A stretch of DNA of 64,000 bases from Deinococcus ficus. Lineage in GTDB: Bacteria > Deinococcota > Deinococci > Deinococcales > Deinococcaceae. The stretch is taken from the NCBI RefSeq assembly GCF_003444775.1, contig NZ_CP021083.1, positions 62,001-126,000 on the forward strand. Reading direction: 5' to 3'. The notes beneath the pieces are model-generated. The model was given only the letters and a program-made list of their open reading frames with translations. It was not told where the DNA came from and searched no databases. Positions 16,797-25,783 of the stretch are shown here, one piece after another (position 1 is the first letter of the stretch; the number at the start of each line of letters is the position of its first letter). Both the position numbers and the translations under genes were made by a program.

Positions 16797-18656
16797 ATGA
16801 CCCCCCCCACCCTGACCACCGACGCCCGTTTCACCCAGTCCACCCTGATGGAGCACCTCGCCGGCCCCGCGGACGTGCTGCTGCGCTTCCGGGCGCCCAG
16901 CCGGGCCGCGCAGCGCCGCCCCGTGAACCTCTCGCTGGTCATCGACGTGTCCGGCAGCATGGGCGGCGCGCCCCTGCGGCACGCCGTGCACGCCGCCCAG
17001 AGCGTCGTGGACGCCCTGGACGAGCACGACTTCCTGAGCGTGGTGCTGTACGACGACAGCGTCCACACCCTGATCCCCCCCGCCCGCGTGACCGACAAGG
17101 CTGGCCTGAAAACCCGCCTGAGCGGCATCCGCGCCGGCGGCCTGACGAACCTCTCCGGCGGGTGGCTCAAGGGCATCGAGCACGTCAAGGCCAACGCGTC
17201 CGCCGACGTGGTCAGCCGCGTGCTGCTGCTCACGGACGGGCAGGCGAACGTCGGCATCACCGACGAGCGCGTCCTGACGAAGACCGCCGCGCATCAGGCC
17301 GAGCAGGGCGTGACCACCACCACCCTGGGCTTCGGCAACGGCTTCAACGAGGACCTCCTGATCGGCATGGCCCGCGCCGCCGGCGGGAACTTCTACTTCA
17401 TCCAGTCGGTGGACGACGCCGCAGACGTGTTCGGCTTCGAACTGCAGACCCTCAAGGCCGTCGCCGCGCAGAACCTCAGCGTGACCCTGCAGCCCGCCCC
17501 GGGCGTGAGCGTCACCGAGGTGCTCGGCCTTCACCGCCCCAACCCGGCCTCCCCCCTGACGCTGGACCTCGGGGACGTGTACGAGGACGAGGACAAACTG
17601 CTGGGCCTGAAACTCAGCCTGCCGGACCTGCCGGGAGGCGCCCACCCGCTCCTCACCGTGACGTACGCCGCCAACCTGCTCAGCGACGGAGCGATCACCC
17701 AGGACCGCGGGGAACTCGCGGTCACCGCGCCCTTCGGGCCCCTGACCGCGGACGTGCAGACCGACACGGAGGTGACCCTGGACCTCGCCCGGCTGCGCAT
17801 CGCCCGCGCCAAGGAAGACGCCGTGGCCCTGGCCGACAGCGGCCGGGGCGCCGAGGGTGAGCAGCTGCTGCGCGGCGTGGTCACGGCGCTGCAGCAGGCC
17901 GGGCTGCACGAGCACTTCGACATCGCCGAGGAGATCGAGCAGCTTCAGCACTACGCCACCCGCATCGCCAGCGGCGCCTTCGACAACGCCAGCCGCAAGG
18001 AACTCGTGGACCAGTCCTTCCAGGGTCTGGCCCGCAGCCGCAGCGACATGAGCGGCCGCGGCGTGACCGTGGACACCGCCGTGCTGAACCTGGGCGTCGT
18101 GCAGGACACCGGCAGCGGCGTGGAACTCGAGTGCGTGCGCCAGGGCGGCAAGCTGCGCGTCCGCGCCGTGTCGGACGGCTTCGACCCGGGACGCAACATC
18201 CAGTTCCCCCGCGCACTGCGCGCCGACGGCGTGCACTACGTCGTGGACGGGCTGGAAAGCAGCGCGGACGGCAGCTTCTACCGCGTGACCGGCGACATCC
18301 GCCGCATCGTCCGCCCCGGCGAGGCCGACCCCCTGCAGAACCTCAGCGTGGGCGGCGGGTACGGCGCGCGCCGCAGCGCCGCCCGGGCCGGCGTGACCAA
18401 GGCCGCCAAGACCGTCGCCGACCTGGAAACCACCGATTCCAGCGACGGCGGCATCCTGGTGCAGTGCGTCAAGGAAGGCAGTAAGCTGCGTGCCCGCGTG
18501 GTGCAGGACGGTTACGAACCCGACTGGAACATGCGCTTCCCCCGCTCCATCCGCGAGGAGGGCACCCTGTACGTCGTGGACACCGTCGCCACCGCCCCGG
18601 ACGGCAAGAGCTACATCGCCAGCGGCGAGATCCGCAAGCTGGTGCAGCCCAGCTGA
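16797..18656 (+). CDS. VWA-domain protein with two C-terminal repeat domains
   Basis: 619 residues. The von Willebrand A domain (about 40-220) has an intact metal site: LVIDVSGSMGG (DxSxS) and LLLTDGQANVGITD. A beta-rich middle and a helical stretch (about 330-420) follow. The C-terminus holds two copies of an unfamiliar module of about 65 residues, at roughly 434-505 and 546-619. Compare VELECVRQGGKLRVRAVSDG with ILVQCVKEGSKLRARVVQDG, and NIQFPRALRADGVHYVVD with NMRFPRSIREEGTLYVVD. No signal peptide. AGGAG precedes ATG 16797 by about 8 nt. Last gene of the operon started at 15337. VWA proteins commonly work with partners on protein complexes; no MoxR-type ATPase is adjacent here. Confidence 0.85.
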   Translation: MTPPTLTTDARFTQSTLMEHLAGPADVLLRFRAPSRAAQRRPVNLSLVIDVSGSMGGAPLRHAVHAAQSVVDALDEHDFLSVVLYDDSVHTLIPPARVTDKAGLKTRLSGIRAGGLTNLSGGWLKGIEHVKANASADVVSRVLLLTDGQANVGITDERVLTKTAAHQAEQGVTTTTLGFGNGFNEDLLIGMARAAGGNFYFIQSVDDAADVFGFELQTLKAVAAQNLSVTLQPAPGVSVTEVLGLHRPNPASPLTLDLGDVYEDEDKLLGLKLSLPDLPGGAHPLLTVTYAANLLSDGAITQDRGELAVTAPFGPLTADVQTDTEVTLDLARLRIARAKEDAVALADSGRGAEGEQLLRGVVTALQQAGLHEHFDIAEEIEQLQHYATRIASGAFDNASRKELVDQSFQGLARSRSDMSGRGVTVDTAVLNLGVVQDTGSGVELECVRQGGKLRVRAVSDGFDPGRNIQFPRALRADGVHYVVDGLESSADGSFYRVTGDIRRIVRPGEADPLQNLSVGGGYGARRSAARAGVTKAAKTVADLETTDSSDGGILVQCVKEGSKLRARVVQDGYEPDWNMRFPRSIREEGTLYVVDTVATAPDGKSYIASGEIRKLVQPS

Positions 18657-18673
18657 GGGCCACCTGACCTGAA

Positions 18674-18703
18674 TGTGGGACGGGCCAGTTGGCCTGTCCC
18701 ACA
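18674..18703 (+). terminator. Hairpin after the VWA gene
   Basis: TGTGGGAC / GTCCCACA with an inner GGCC / GGCC pairing, 18 nt after the stop. There is no long T run. Confidence 0.6.
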
Positions 18704-18778
18704 CGCTTTGTGCGGGGGCATTTGCCCGCGGCCAGCCCGCCGACCGAACCTGCACGCCCTGTAACCCTTCTTACGTTC

Positions 18779-18784
18779 TATAAC
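18779..18784 (+). promoter_or_regulatory. -10 box of a probable leaderless gene
   Basis: TATAAC ends 7 nt before ATG 18792, so the transcript would begin at the start codon. No convincing -35. Confidence 0.5.
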
Positions 18785-18791
18785 AAGGGTC

Positions 18792-19268
18792 ATGACTCCC
18801 ACCGATCTCCTGAGCACCCTCCTGACCGAACTCGGCTGGAACCTCGCCGTGTGGCTGCCCACCGTGCTGGCCAGCATCGCCTTCATCCGCCTGATCATGG
18901 GCGTGCGGGTGCGCGAAATCATCACGGAAATCGAGGAGCACCAGACCGCCGCCATCGGCGCCGTGTTCTTCTCCGTGTCGCTGGGCTTCAGCCTGCTGCT
19001 CAGCCGCACCATCGCCAGCCCCGCCGTCGCCATGGACACCTCCTGGGCGACAGCCTTCACCTGGCTGGCCCTGGCCCTGCTGGTCACGCTGATCCTGTTC
19101 TTCATGGGCGTGCTGGTCGTCTTCGGCTCCCTGGCCCGCCGCCGCGGCGAGGGCCTGCTCGCCTACATCCGCCGCGAGATGCGCGAGGAGCACAACCTCG
19201 CCCTGTCGTTCATCATGGGCGCCCTGTTCATCGTGCCGGCGGTCGTCACCTACCATGTCACGCTCTGA
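18792..19268 (+). CDS. DUF350 membrane protein (YjfL-like)
   Basis: 158 residues with four hydrophobic helices at about 15-35, 53-72, 84-110 and 134-152. The segment EEHQTAAIGAVFFSVSLGFS and the second half (FFMGVLVVFGSLARR, EEHNLALSFIMGALFIVPAV) show the repeated N-A-A/A-L motif of DUF350. ATG 18792 sits 7 nt after TATAAC, so it is probably leaderless. First gene of a four-gene cluster. In Escherichia coli a DUF350 gene (yjfL) lies in the same order before yjfM and yjfC homologues, which supports the call. Inner-membrane location is inferred. Confidence 0.85.
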   Translation: MTPTDLLSTLLTELGWNLAVWLPTVLASIAFIRLIMGVRVREIITEIEEHQTAAIGAVFFSVSLGFSLLLSRTIASPAVAMDTSWATAFTWLALALLVTLILFFMGVLVVFGSLARRRGEGLLAYIRREMREEHNLALSFIMGALFIVPAVVTYHVTL

Positions 19269-19317
19269 GCACCGCCCCGCGCGGAACGGCGATCCTGCCG
19301 GACCCGTACTGAACAGT

Positions 19318-19737
19318 ATGACGAAGGCCGCCCCCAAGACCTTTCACCTGCCCATGCTGGCGTCCCTGCCGGTGCTGCTCGCGGGCTGCGGCGACTCGGA
19401 CGACCTGAGCCGCTACAACCGCATGCAGTACGCCAGCTATCAGGAATGCCTGATCGCCAACCAGCAGCTCATCCAGCAGGGCCTGCAGAACCCCTGCACC
19501 GAAGAGGACGACGACACCGACCTTTTCAAGAAGAAAAAGAAGTACTACGGGCCGCTGTTCTACGCCGGGTCCGGCAGCACCCGCTACGTCGGCTACTCGG
19601 GCCGGTACGGCGGCGTGCTCTCCGACAGCGGCCTGACGTACGACAGCAAGAAGGGGTCGTACGGCAGCTTCAAGGCCCCCGTCAGCCGCGGCGGCCTGAC
19701 CTCCACCGCCCGCGGCGCGCTCAGCTCGGGCGGCTGA
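19318..19737 (+). CDS. YgiB/YjfM-like (DUF1190) lipoprotein
   Basis: 139 residues. An N-terminal signal ends in the lipobox LLAGC with Cys24, so the protein should be a lipid-anchored exported protein. Downstream features are SYQECLIANQQL, an acidic run (EEDDDTD), a KKKKK run and a Gly/Ser/Tyr-rich C-terminus (GSTRYVGYSGRYGG, VSRGGLTSTARGALSSGG). This matches the layout of the DUF1190 family (YgiB, YjfM), where a C-terminal SRGGFG-type segment is typical. ATG 19318 is chosen over an upstream in-frame GTG at 19255 (overlapping the DUF350 stop) because it gives a proper lipoprotein signal. Confidence 0.75.
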   Translation: MTKAAPKTFHLPMLASLPVLLAGCGDSDDLSRYNRMQYASYQECLIANQQLIQQGLQNPCTEEDDDTDLFKKKKKYYGPLFYAGSGSTRYVGYSGRYGGVLSDSGLTYDSKKGSYGSFKAPVSRGGLTSTARGALSSGG

Positions 19738-19741
19738 GGGC

Positions 19742-20911
19742 GTGCAGCGCCTCACCCTGCCGCCCCGCCCGAACTGGGAGGCCCGACTGCAGGAGGTCGG
19801 GTTCACCTGGTACGCCCCCACGCCGGAACACCCGGTGCCGTACTGGGGCGAGGACGCCTGCTACGCCCTGAGCGCCGCGCAGGCCGCCCGGCTGCAACGC
19901 GACGCCCAGACCCTCACGCACATGGTGCTGGACGCTACCGGGCACGCCATCGAACGCGGCCGCCTCGCGGAACTCGGCATTCCCGCCTTCCTGCACGCCG
20001 CCGTACGGGACTCCTGGGACCGCGACGACCCCAGCGTGTACATGCGCCTGGACCTCGCGTACGACGGCGTGAACCCCCCGAAACTGCTGGAGGTGAACGC
20101 CCAGACACCCACCAGCCTGATCGAGGCGGCTGTCAGTCAGTGGCAGTGGCTGGAAGACCGCCTCGCCGCCGGGCAGTTCCCGGCCGGCACCACGCAGTGG
20201 AACACCATCCACGAGGGCCTGCTCGAACAGTGGCAGCATATCAGGGCCGCGCGGGGCGTGGGGCAGCTGCACTTCAGCGCCGGACGCAACGACGAGGACA
20301 TCGCCACCGTCACGTACCTGCGCGAACTCGCGCAGCAGGCCGGGGCCAGCACCGACTTCGTGATCGCCGACCAGATCGGCACGTCCGAACAGGAAACGCA
20401 CCTGCTCGACCACTGGACGCTGACCATCCGGCACCTGATGTGGCTGTGGCCCTTCGAATTCGCCTGGGAATCCCGCGACGCCGCCTACCTCGCCCGCACG
20501 CACACCCGCTTCATCGAACCGCTCTGGAAGACCGCGTCCGGCAGCAAGGGCCTGCTCGCCCTGCTGCACGAACTCCACCCCGGCCACGACCTGCTGCTGC
20601 CCGCCACGCTGACCCCCGGCGCGCTCGGCGCGGACGTCGTGCGCAAACCCCTGTACTCCCGCGAGGGCCAGAACGTCACGCTGCCCGGCCAGCCCAGCAC
20701 GCCCGGCGACTACGCCGACCTCGGGGTTGTCGAGCAGGCGTACACGCCGCTGCCCGAATACCCCGCCGGGGACGGCCCGCGCTACCCGGTGCTGGGCGTG
20801 TGGGTGGCCGGGGACGAGGTGTGCGGCCTCGGCATCCGCGAGGGCCGCGGCCGGGTCACCGACAACCGCGCCACGTTCGTCCCGCACGTGATCACCGCCG
20901 ACCCGGGCTGA
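19742..20911 (+). CDS. Glutathionylspermidine synthase-like ATP-grasp protein (YgiC/YjfC-like)
   Basis: 389 residues. The family pattern is clear: NWEARLQEVGFTWY, PYWGEDACYALS, MRLDLAYDGVNPPKLLEVNA with NAQTPTSLIEAA, then WPFEFAWES and VVRKPLYSREGQNV (ATP-binding strand). The C-terminus has YPVLGVWVAGDEVCGLGIRE and DNRATFVPHVI. The family resembles the synthetase half of glutathionylspermidine synthase. It is not shown to make glutathionylspermidine; a peptide or polyamine ligase acting on an unknown target is more cautious. GTG 19742 lies 4 nt after the lipoprotein stop. Same operon order as ygiBC and yjfMC. Confidence 0.85.
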   Translation: MQRLTLPPRPNWEARLQEVGFTWYAPTPEHPVPYWGEDACYALSAAQAARLQRDAQTLTHMVLDATGHAIERGRLAELGIPAFLHAAVRDSWDRDDPSVYMRLDLAYDGVNPPKLLEVNAQTPTSLIEAAVSQWQWLEDRLAAGQFPAGTTQWNTIHEGLLEQWQHIRAARGVGQLHFSAGRNDEDIATVTYLRELAQQAGASTDFVIADQIGTSEQETHLLDHWTLTIRHLMWLWPFEFAWESRDAAYLARTHTRFIEPLWKTASGSKGLLALLHELHPGHDLLLPATLTPGALGADVVRKPLYSREGQNVTLPGQPSTPGDYADLGVVEQAYTPLPEYPAGDGPRYPVLGVWVAGDEVCGLGIREGRGRVTDNRATFVPHVITADPG

Positions 20912-20915
20912 CCCC

Positions 20916-21749
20916 ATGACCACGACCCCCCATGCCAGCTTCATGCACCGCCTGCACGACTTCCTCGACCCGAGCGACGGCGCCGGTCCCGCCGAGCGGT
21001 TCTTCAACGCCCTGCTCGTCGCCCTGATCCTGCTCACGGTCGCCATCACCATCCTCAGCACCGTGCCCAGCATCCACGCGCAGTACGGCCCCCTCATCCG
21101 GCTGTTCGACCTGTTCTGCTTCGTGATCTTCGGCCTGGAGTACGCCGCCCGGCTGTACGTCACGCCGCTGCGCCCCGGCCTGCCGCGCGGCGGGCGCGGG
21201 TACTGGCAGTACGCCACGTCCCCGCTGCCGCTCATCGACCTGCTCGTGCTCATCTCCCTGCTCGTCCCGGGCGCCACTGCCCTGGCCAGCCTGCGCGGCC
21301 TGCGCATGCTCAAGCTCCTGTCGCTGCTCAAGCTCGGCCGGTACTCGGACTCCCTGCAACTCATCGGCCGCGTGATCCTGCAACGCGCCGGAGAACTGCT
21401 CACCACCGTCCTGATCGTGATCGTCCTGGTGTTCATCGCCGCAAGCGTCCTGTACGAGGTCGAGGCCGGCGCCGGCACGAAAGGCTTCGAGAGCATCCCC
21501 CAGGCGCTCTGGTGGGCGGTCGTGACCCTCACCACCACCGGGTACGGCGACGTGTACCCCGCCACGCCCGTCGGGAAGGTCGCCGCCGGGTTCATCATGC
21601 TGTTCGGCGTGGGGATGGTCGCCCTCCCCGCCGGCATGATCGCCAGCGGCTTCGCCGAGGAACTCGCCCGCCTGCGCATGGTCGAGCAGACCGCCCAGGA
21701 AACCCGCGCCGCCCGCTACTGCCCCCACTGCGGCGAGAAACTCCCCTGA
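20916..21749 (+). CDS. Voltage-gated-type potassium channel with C-terminal zinc ribbon
   Basis: 277 residues with six membrane helices. An S4-like segment LRGLRMLKLLSLLKLGR lies near residue 130 and the selectivity filter TTTGYGDVYP near residue 210. S6 follows (FIMLFGVGMVALPAGMIASG). The C-terminus ends in YCPHCGEKLP, half of a possible metal-binding knuckle. The gene starts 4 nt after the YgiC-like stop and closes the operon. Potassium is inferred from the GYGD filter; gating is unknown. Confidence 0.9.
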   Translation: MTTTPHASFMHRLHDFLDPSDGAGPAERFFNALLVALILLTVAITILSTVPSIHAQYGPLIRLFDLFCFVIFGLEYAARLYVTPLRPGLPRGGRGYWQYATSPLPLIDLLVLISLLVPGATALASLRGLRMLKLLSLLKLGRYSDSLQLIGRVILQRAGELLTTVLIVIVLVFIAASVLYEVEAGAGTKGFESIPQALWWAVVTLTTTGYGDVYPATPVGKVAAGFIMLFGVGMVALPAGMIASGFAEELARLRMVEQTAQETRAARYCPHCGEKLP

Positions 21750-21775
21750 ACCGCTGAACACTCACGTGAGCGCAT

Positions 21776-21809
21776 ACCGGCCGACCCTGAATGATGGGAC
21801 ACGGCCGGT
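21776..21809 (+). terminator. Hairpin after the channel gene
   Basis: ACCGGCCG (21776-21783) / CGGCCGGT (21802-21809), no T run, 27 nt after the stop. Confidence 0.45.
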
Positions 21810-22080
21810 ACGCTTTCGCAGCGCGGCACCGCAGGCGGGCTCCGAAAGAACTACGCGTGCCGGCCTGGGCAGCAGCGGAGCAGGTCCAGCGCGTCGTCAG
21901 ACCGTCCAGCGGCGCTTGAGCGCTTGAGGGATCACGCCGTTCCGGTGGCCCTGATCATCCCATGTGCCCATCATGGTTAGGCCCGCCGGCTGGCTACACG
22001 CCTTGTTTCGCTCTGCTCATGGAGGTGCGGCAGGAGATCAGCTGACGTGGCGCGGGCCAGGGGGCGTGAAGCCCTGAGGC
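21810..22080. other. Non-coding gap before wrbA
   Basis: About 270 nt between the hairpin and the wrbA promoter. Both strands were read; no convincing gene or RNA was found. Confidence 0.4.
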
Positions 22081-22110
22081 TTGACCCCACGGGCTGGCCC
22101 TGCGTTTACT
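22081..22110 (+). promoter_or_regulatory. Probable wrbA promoter
   Basis: TTGACC (22081-22086), 18-nt spacer, TTTACT (22105-22110), giving a leader of roughly 45 nt. Confidence 0.45.
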
Positions 22111-22160
22111 GACCGGTGACCGAGGCCCTGTGCAGGCGCACGTCTCGAAAGGAGTCAGCC

Positions 22161-22766
22161 ATGACCCAACCCCCCGTGAAGCTGCTCGTCGTCTTCTCCT
22201 CCACCTACGGCACCAACCTCGGCATGGCCCGCGAGGCCGCCCAGGCCGCCGAAGCCGCCGGTGCCCAGGTCCGCCTGCGCCGCGCTGCCGAAACTGCGCC
22301 GCAGAGCGTCGTGGACAGCCAGGAACCCTGGAAGGCGAACCTGCAGGCCATGCAGGACATCCCGGCTGCGACCCCGGACGACATGGAGTGGGCAGACGGC
22401 TTCGTCTTCAGCTCGCCCACCCGATTCGGCGGGGCGGCCAGCCAGATGCGCGCCTTCATCGACACCCTCGGGGGGCTGTGGGCCAACGGGAAGCTCGCCG
22501 GCAAGACCTTCAGCGCCATGACCAGCGCCCAGAACCCCAACGGCGGCCAGGAAACCACGTTGCAGACCCTGTACGTCACCGCCATGCACTGGGGCGCGGT
22601 GCTGGTGCCACCCGGCTACACCCACCAGCACATCTTCGCCAGCGGCGGGAACCCCTACGGTGCCAGCGTGACGGCAAACGGCCAGCCTCTGAGCGACGAG
22701 GACCGCCACACCATCCGCCATCAGGTGAACCGGCAGGTCGAACTCACCCGCAAACTCCTGAGCTGA
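22161..22766 (+). CDS. wrbA: NAD(P)H:quinone oxidoreductase, WrbA type
   Basis: 201 residues. Flavodoxin-like fold binding [21 protein letters not shown] at the N-terminus. The WrbA-specific segments [38 protein letters not shown] and [15 protein letters not shown] follow. It reduces quinones by two electrons in the cytoplasm, limiting semiquinone radicals. AAAGGAG (22147-22153) lies 7 nt before ATG 22161. It converges with a GGDEF-EAL gene, with two hairpins between. Confidence 0.92.
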   Translation: MTQPPVKLLVVFSSTYGTNLGMAREAAQAAEAAGAQVRLRRAAETAPQSVVDSQEPWKANLQAMQDIPAATPDDMEWADGFVFSSPTRFGGAASQMRAFIDTLGGLWANGKLAGKTFSAMTSAQNPNGGQETTLQTLYVTAMHWGAVLVPPGYTHQHIFASGGNPYGASVTANGQPLSDEDRHTIRHQVNRQVELTRKLLS

Positions 22767-22791
22767 GCGAGAGGCAGAAGTCTGGCGCTCG

Positions 22792-22810
22792 CTGATCGTT
22801 CGCCGATCAG
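22792..22810. terminator. Hairpin between convergent wrbA and GGDEF-EAL genes
   Basis: CTGATCG-ttcgc-CGATCAG, followed at once by a second small hairpin GTGCC-ctc-GGCAC. Confidence 0.5.
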
Positions 22811-22842
22811 TGCCCTCGGCACCGTTTCTGTCCTTCAACGTG

Positions 22843-25125
22843 TCAGTTGCCGTGTCCGACGGCCAACGGTGCGGGCAGCAGCGCCTCGGCCTGCGCCGCC
22901 GGCAGAGGCCGGCTGAACAGGTACCCCTGACCCAGGTCGCAGTGCAGGGCCCAGAGGGTGTCGCGCTGCCAGGCCTCCTCGACCCCTTCGGCCACCACGC
23001 GGACGCCCTGGTCGTGCGCCAGCGTCACGATGGCCCGCACGAAGCCGTCCCCGCCGTCCCCCAGGATGGACACGAACGACCGGTCGATCTTCAGGACGTC
23101 CACCGGCAGCTGCCGCAGGTAACTCAGGCTGGAGTACCCGGTGCCGAAGTCGTCCAGCGCGATCCGCACGCCCAGGGCCCGCAGGTCCCGCATCTTCTGC
23201 GCGGAGACGGCCGCGTCCTGAATCAGGGTGCTTTCGGTGAGTTCCAGGACCAGCGCCTCCCCGGGAACGCCGTGCCGCTCCAGGGCGGCGGTGACCTGAT
23301 CCACGAAGGCGCTCAGCCCGAACTGCGACGCCGAGACGTTCACAGACACCGTCAGGTCCGGGTGCTGCCCGCCGCGCCGCCACTCGGCGACCTGCTGCAC
23401 GGCCCTGGACAGCACCCACGCGCCGAGCTCCGGCATCATGGCGCGCTCCTCGGCGAGCTTCACCACGGTCAGCGGCGGGACCGGCCCGAGGAGCGGGGAG
23501 TGCCAGCGAAGCAGCGCCTCGAACCCCACCAGATGGCCCCCCGCCAGGGACACGATGGGCTGGTAGTGCAGGTCGAGCGCGCCGTCCCGCAGCGCCTCGC
23601 GCAGGTGCGATTCCAGCTGCACCTGTTCACGCTGCGCGGCATGATCCTGCGCGTCGTAGAAGCGGTAGACGTTCTTGCCGGCGGCCTTGGCGCGGTACAT
23701 GGCGAGGTCCGCCTGGTGCAGGGCGGTGGCGGCGTCGGCGCTGTCGGCGGGGCACACGGCGATGCCCACGCTGGCCGTCACGTGGAAGGTCGCTCGGCCG
23801 AACCGGACGGGCTGCGCGACGGCCGTGAGCAGCCGCTGAGCCACCTGCGTGAGCTGCCGGGTGTCGCGGACGGTCATGGTCAGCACGAACTCGTCCCCGC
23901 CGAACCGGGCGACGTCGTCCGAGGCGCGCGTGCTGGCCCGCAGCCGCTCGGCGATGTGCCGCAGCACCTCGTCCCCGGCCGCGTGCCCGTAGGCGTCATT
24001 CACGTACTTCATGCGGTCCAGGTCCATGAACATGACGCCCACCAGCAGCCCCTGGCGCTCGGCCGCCCCGATGCGCCGGTCGAGTTCCGCGTGCAGGGAA
24101 CTGCGGTTGAGCAGGCCCGTCAGGGCGTCATGCCCGGCCTGAAAGGCCAGGGAGCGGGCCAGCCGGCCGTTGTCGAGCACCGCCAGCAGCTGCCGAAGGA
24201 ACAGCAGCACGAACGCCGCGGTGACGAGCGGTCCGGGCAGCGGGTCGCGGCCCTGGGCGAGCAGGAACACGGCGTACGACAGGGTCAGGGCCATGGTCGG
24301 CAGGAGAATGTTCAGCCGGTGCCGGCGCTGCAGCGGCAGGGACCACGCGGTGGGCGCCGTGCCGCCCGGCGCGGCGAGCCGCACGTAGGCGGCCGTGCCG
24401 AAGGCCGTGAAGGCCAGCGTCCACAGCAGGTCCAGCGGGGTGCCGAGGTGGTACAGTCCCTGCGCCGCCTGGTGCGCGTACAGGCTGTGCGCGGCGAACA
24501 GACCGGCCAGCCCGCCGCCTATGAGCCCGAGTTGCGCGCGGTCCAGGCCGCGCGGCCGCCATACCGCCATGGACAGCACCAGGGCGAGCAGCCCCAGGTC
24601 CGAAACGGGATACGCGACAGCGACCGCCAAGGCGAAGGGCGTCGCGGCGTACGCGTCGAGAATGCGCTGCACTGAGAAATGCCAGATCAGGGAGCCGATG
24701 GCCGTGATGATGATTGCCACGTCGAGGAGGAAACTCAGGGCCAGCGTCCGTGACGGCGCGGGCTGCCAGACGTGCAGCACGCCCAGCAGGAAGCAGGGGG
24801 CCAGCAGCAGGTACCCGACGTCCGCCGCGGAGGGGAAGGTGGACGCTCCGGTCAGGTCCAGCCAGGTGTACAGGCCCTGCCCGGCGGCCCAGAACAGCAG
24901 CCCGGCGGTGAAGAAGGCCCAGGCGCGCCGGGCCTGCCCGCTCAGGCGGGTGGAGAGTGTCCAGGCGAGCGCGGCGGCCAGCAGACTGGGCGGAAAGAAG
25001 CTGAGGTTGCCCAGCACCGCCTGCCAGGCCCGGGGGGGCGCGCCGGCAAGCACCCAGGTGACGTGCACGGTCAGTGAGACGAGCAGCAGGATGAAGAGCG
25101 TGGTGGGGCGTTGGGTGCGGTTCAC
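22843..25125 (-). CDS. Membrane-anchored GGDEF-EAL protein
   Basis: 760 residues from a GTG at 25123-25125 preceded by GGAGGA on the minus strand. The N-terminal 290 residues hold about nine hydrophobic helices (for example LFILLLVSLTVHVTWVLAG). I cannot assign them to a named sensor family. The GGDEF domain (about 320-485) has DALTGLLNRSSLHAEL, MKYVNDAYGHAAGDE, an RASD inhibitory site and intact FGGDEFVL. The EAL domain (about 495-745) is complete: GFEALLRWHSP, VNVSASQF, LELTEST, ALDDFGTGYSSL, LKIDRSFV and AEGVEE. Bifunctional c-di-GMP enzyme in the inner membrane by inference. Single-gene unit; copies of an AT-rich motif lie upstream. Confidence 0.88.
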   Translation of the reverse strand: MNRTQRPTTLFILLLVSLTVHVTWVLAGAPPRAWQAVLGNLSFFPPSLLAAALAWTLSTRLSGQARRAWAFFTAGLLFWAAGQGLYTWLDLTGASTFPSAADVGYLLLAPCFLLGVLHVWQPAPSRTLALSFLLDVAIIITAIGSLIWHFSVQRILDAYAATPFALAVAVAYPVSDLGLLALVLSMAVWRPRGLDRAQLGLIGGGLAGLFAAHSLYAHQAAQGLYHLGTPLDLLWTLAFTAFGTAAYVRLAAPGGTAPTAWSLPLQRRHRLNILLPTMALTLSYAVFLLAQGRDPLPGPLVTAAFVLLFLRQLLAVLDNGRLARSLAFQAGHDALTGLLNRSSLHAELDRRIGAAERQGLLVGVMFMDLDRMKYVNDAYGHAAGDEVLRHIAERLRASTRASDDVARFGGDEFVLTMTVRDTRQLTQVAQRLLTAVAQPVRFGRATFHVTASVGIAVCPADSADAATALHQADLAMYRAKAAGKNVYRFYDAQDHAAQREQVQLESHLREALRDGALDLHYQPIVSLAGGHLVGFEALLRWHSPLLGPVPPLTVVKLAEERAMMPELGAWVLSRAVQQVAEWRRGGQHPDLTVSVNVSASQFGLSAFVDQVTAALERHGVPGEALVLELTESTLIQDAAVSAQKMRDLRALGVRIALDDFGTGYSSLSYLRQLPVDVLKIDRSFVSILGDGGDGFVRAIVTLAHDQGVRVVAEGVEEAWQRDTLWALHCDLGQGYLFSRPLPAAQAEALLPAPLAVGHGN

Positions 25126-25783
25126 GGGTTCCTCCACCGGGTGTGGTTGCGGCTCATGATGCGGTGGGTTCCCTCTCCGAAGTCTGACCGTCCGGGTGAG
25201 CTGGTTGAATGAGCGTGAACGCATTAGGAATATATCGAAGTGAGGTGGGCCTTCCAGGCTTGTCCACAGCCTCTAAGCTGAGCGTGAGAGCCGCCCTTGA
25301 CTAGCGCCCGGAGGGCTTTGCAAAAGTCCTGTAGGGCGCAGAATGGAATATATCGAACAAACAGGATGTCGGAGAATCGCCTCCCCTGCTGTCTCTCGTG
25401 GTTGAATTTCCCTCCTACGCCGACGTCCTCGGCGGAGCCCCGCACTGGATGCGTGTGTCTTTCCTCATGCTTGTGCCCGTGCTAGGGCATGAAGAAAAAG
25501 TCCCGTCGCGCGGAGCAGAACGATGAGATGTGGGAAGGCAGAGGAGCCCAGTCGAGCGGAAGCATTCGCTTGTATATATTCTTACAGTCTACTAGCGGAA
25601 AGGGGTTTGCTTGGATCGAAAGCGTTGTTTGGGTGGTGATCTGCCGTATCGGCTCTTGTGAATCAGGCACGCCAATCCAACCTTCAATAAGACGAAATTG
25701 ATTCGCCGAATTCTGCTATTTACAGAACAATAATTCTCGCCTAGAGTAATGGTGAAAACCGCACACTCCCCGACGAGGTTCCC
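25126..25783. other. AT-rich intergenic border of the DUF4132 module
   Basis: 658 nt without a convincing gene and clearly lower in GC than the rest, most strongly at 25560-25760. It holds three copies of GAATATAT-NN-AA: 25228-25239 (+), 25346-25357 (+) and 25570-25581 (-). A 70-codon frame (25489-25701) was considered and not accepted. A weak promoter, TTGATT then TACAGA 17 nt on, lies at about 25699-25727, ahead of the 134-residue gene. Confidence 0.6.

Noticed and set aside
25228..25357. The repeated GAATATATCGAA considered as a CRISPR repeat or SOS-type box
   Set aside because: Too short and irregularly spaced for CRISPR, and it does not match the radiation/desiccation palindrome known from Deinococcus as I remember it.
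25489..25701. 70-codon ORF in the AT-rich border
   Set aside because: No ribosome binding site, odd composition and no recognised pattern; kept only as part of the intergenic description.
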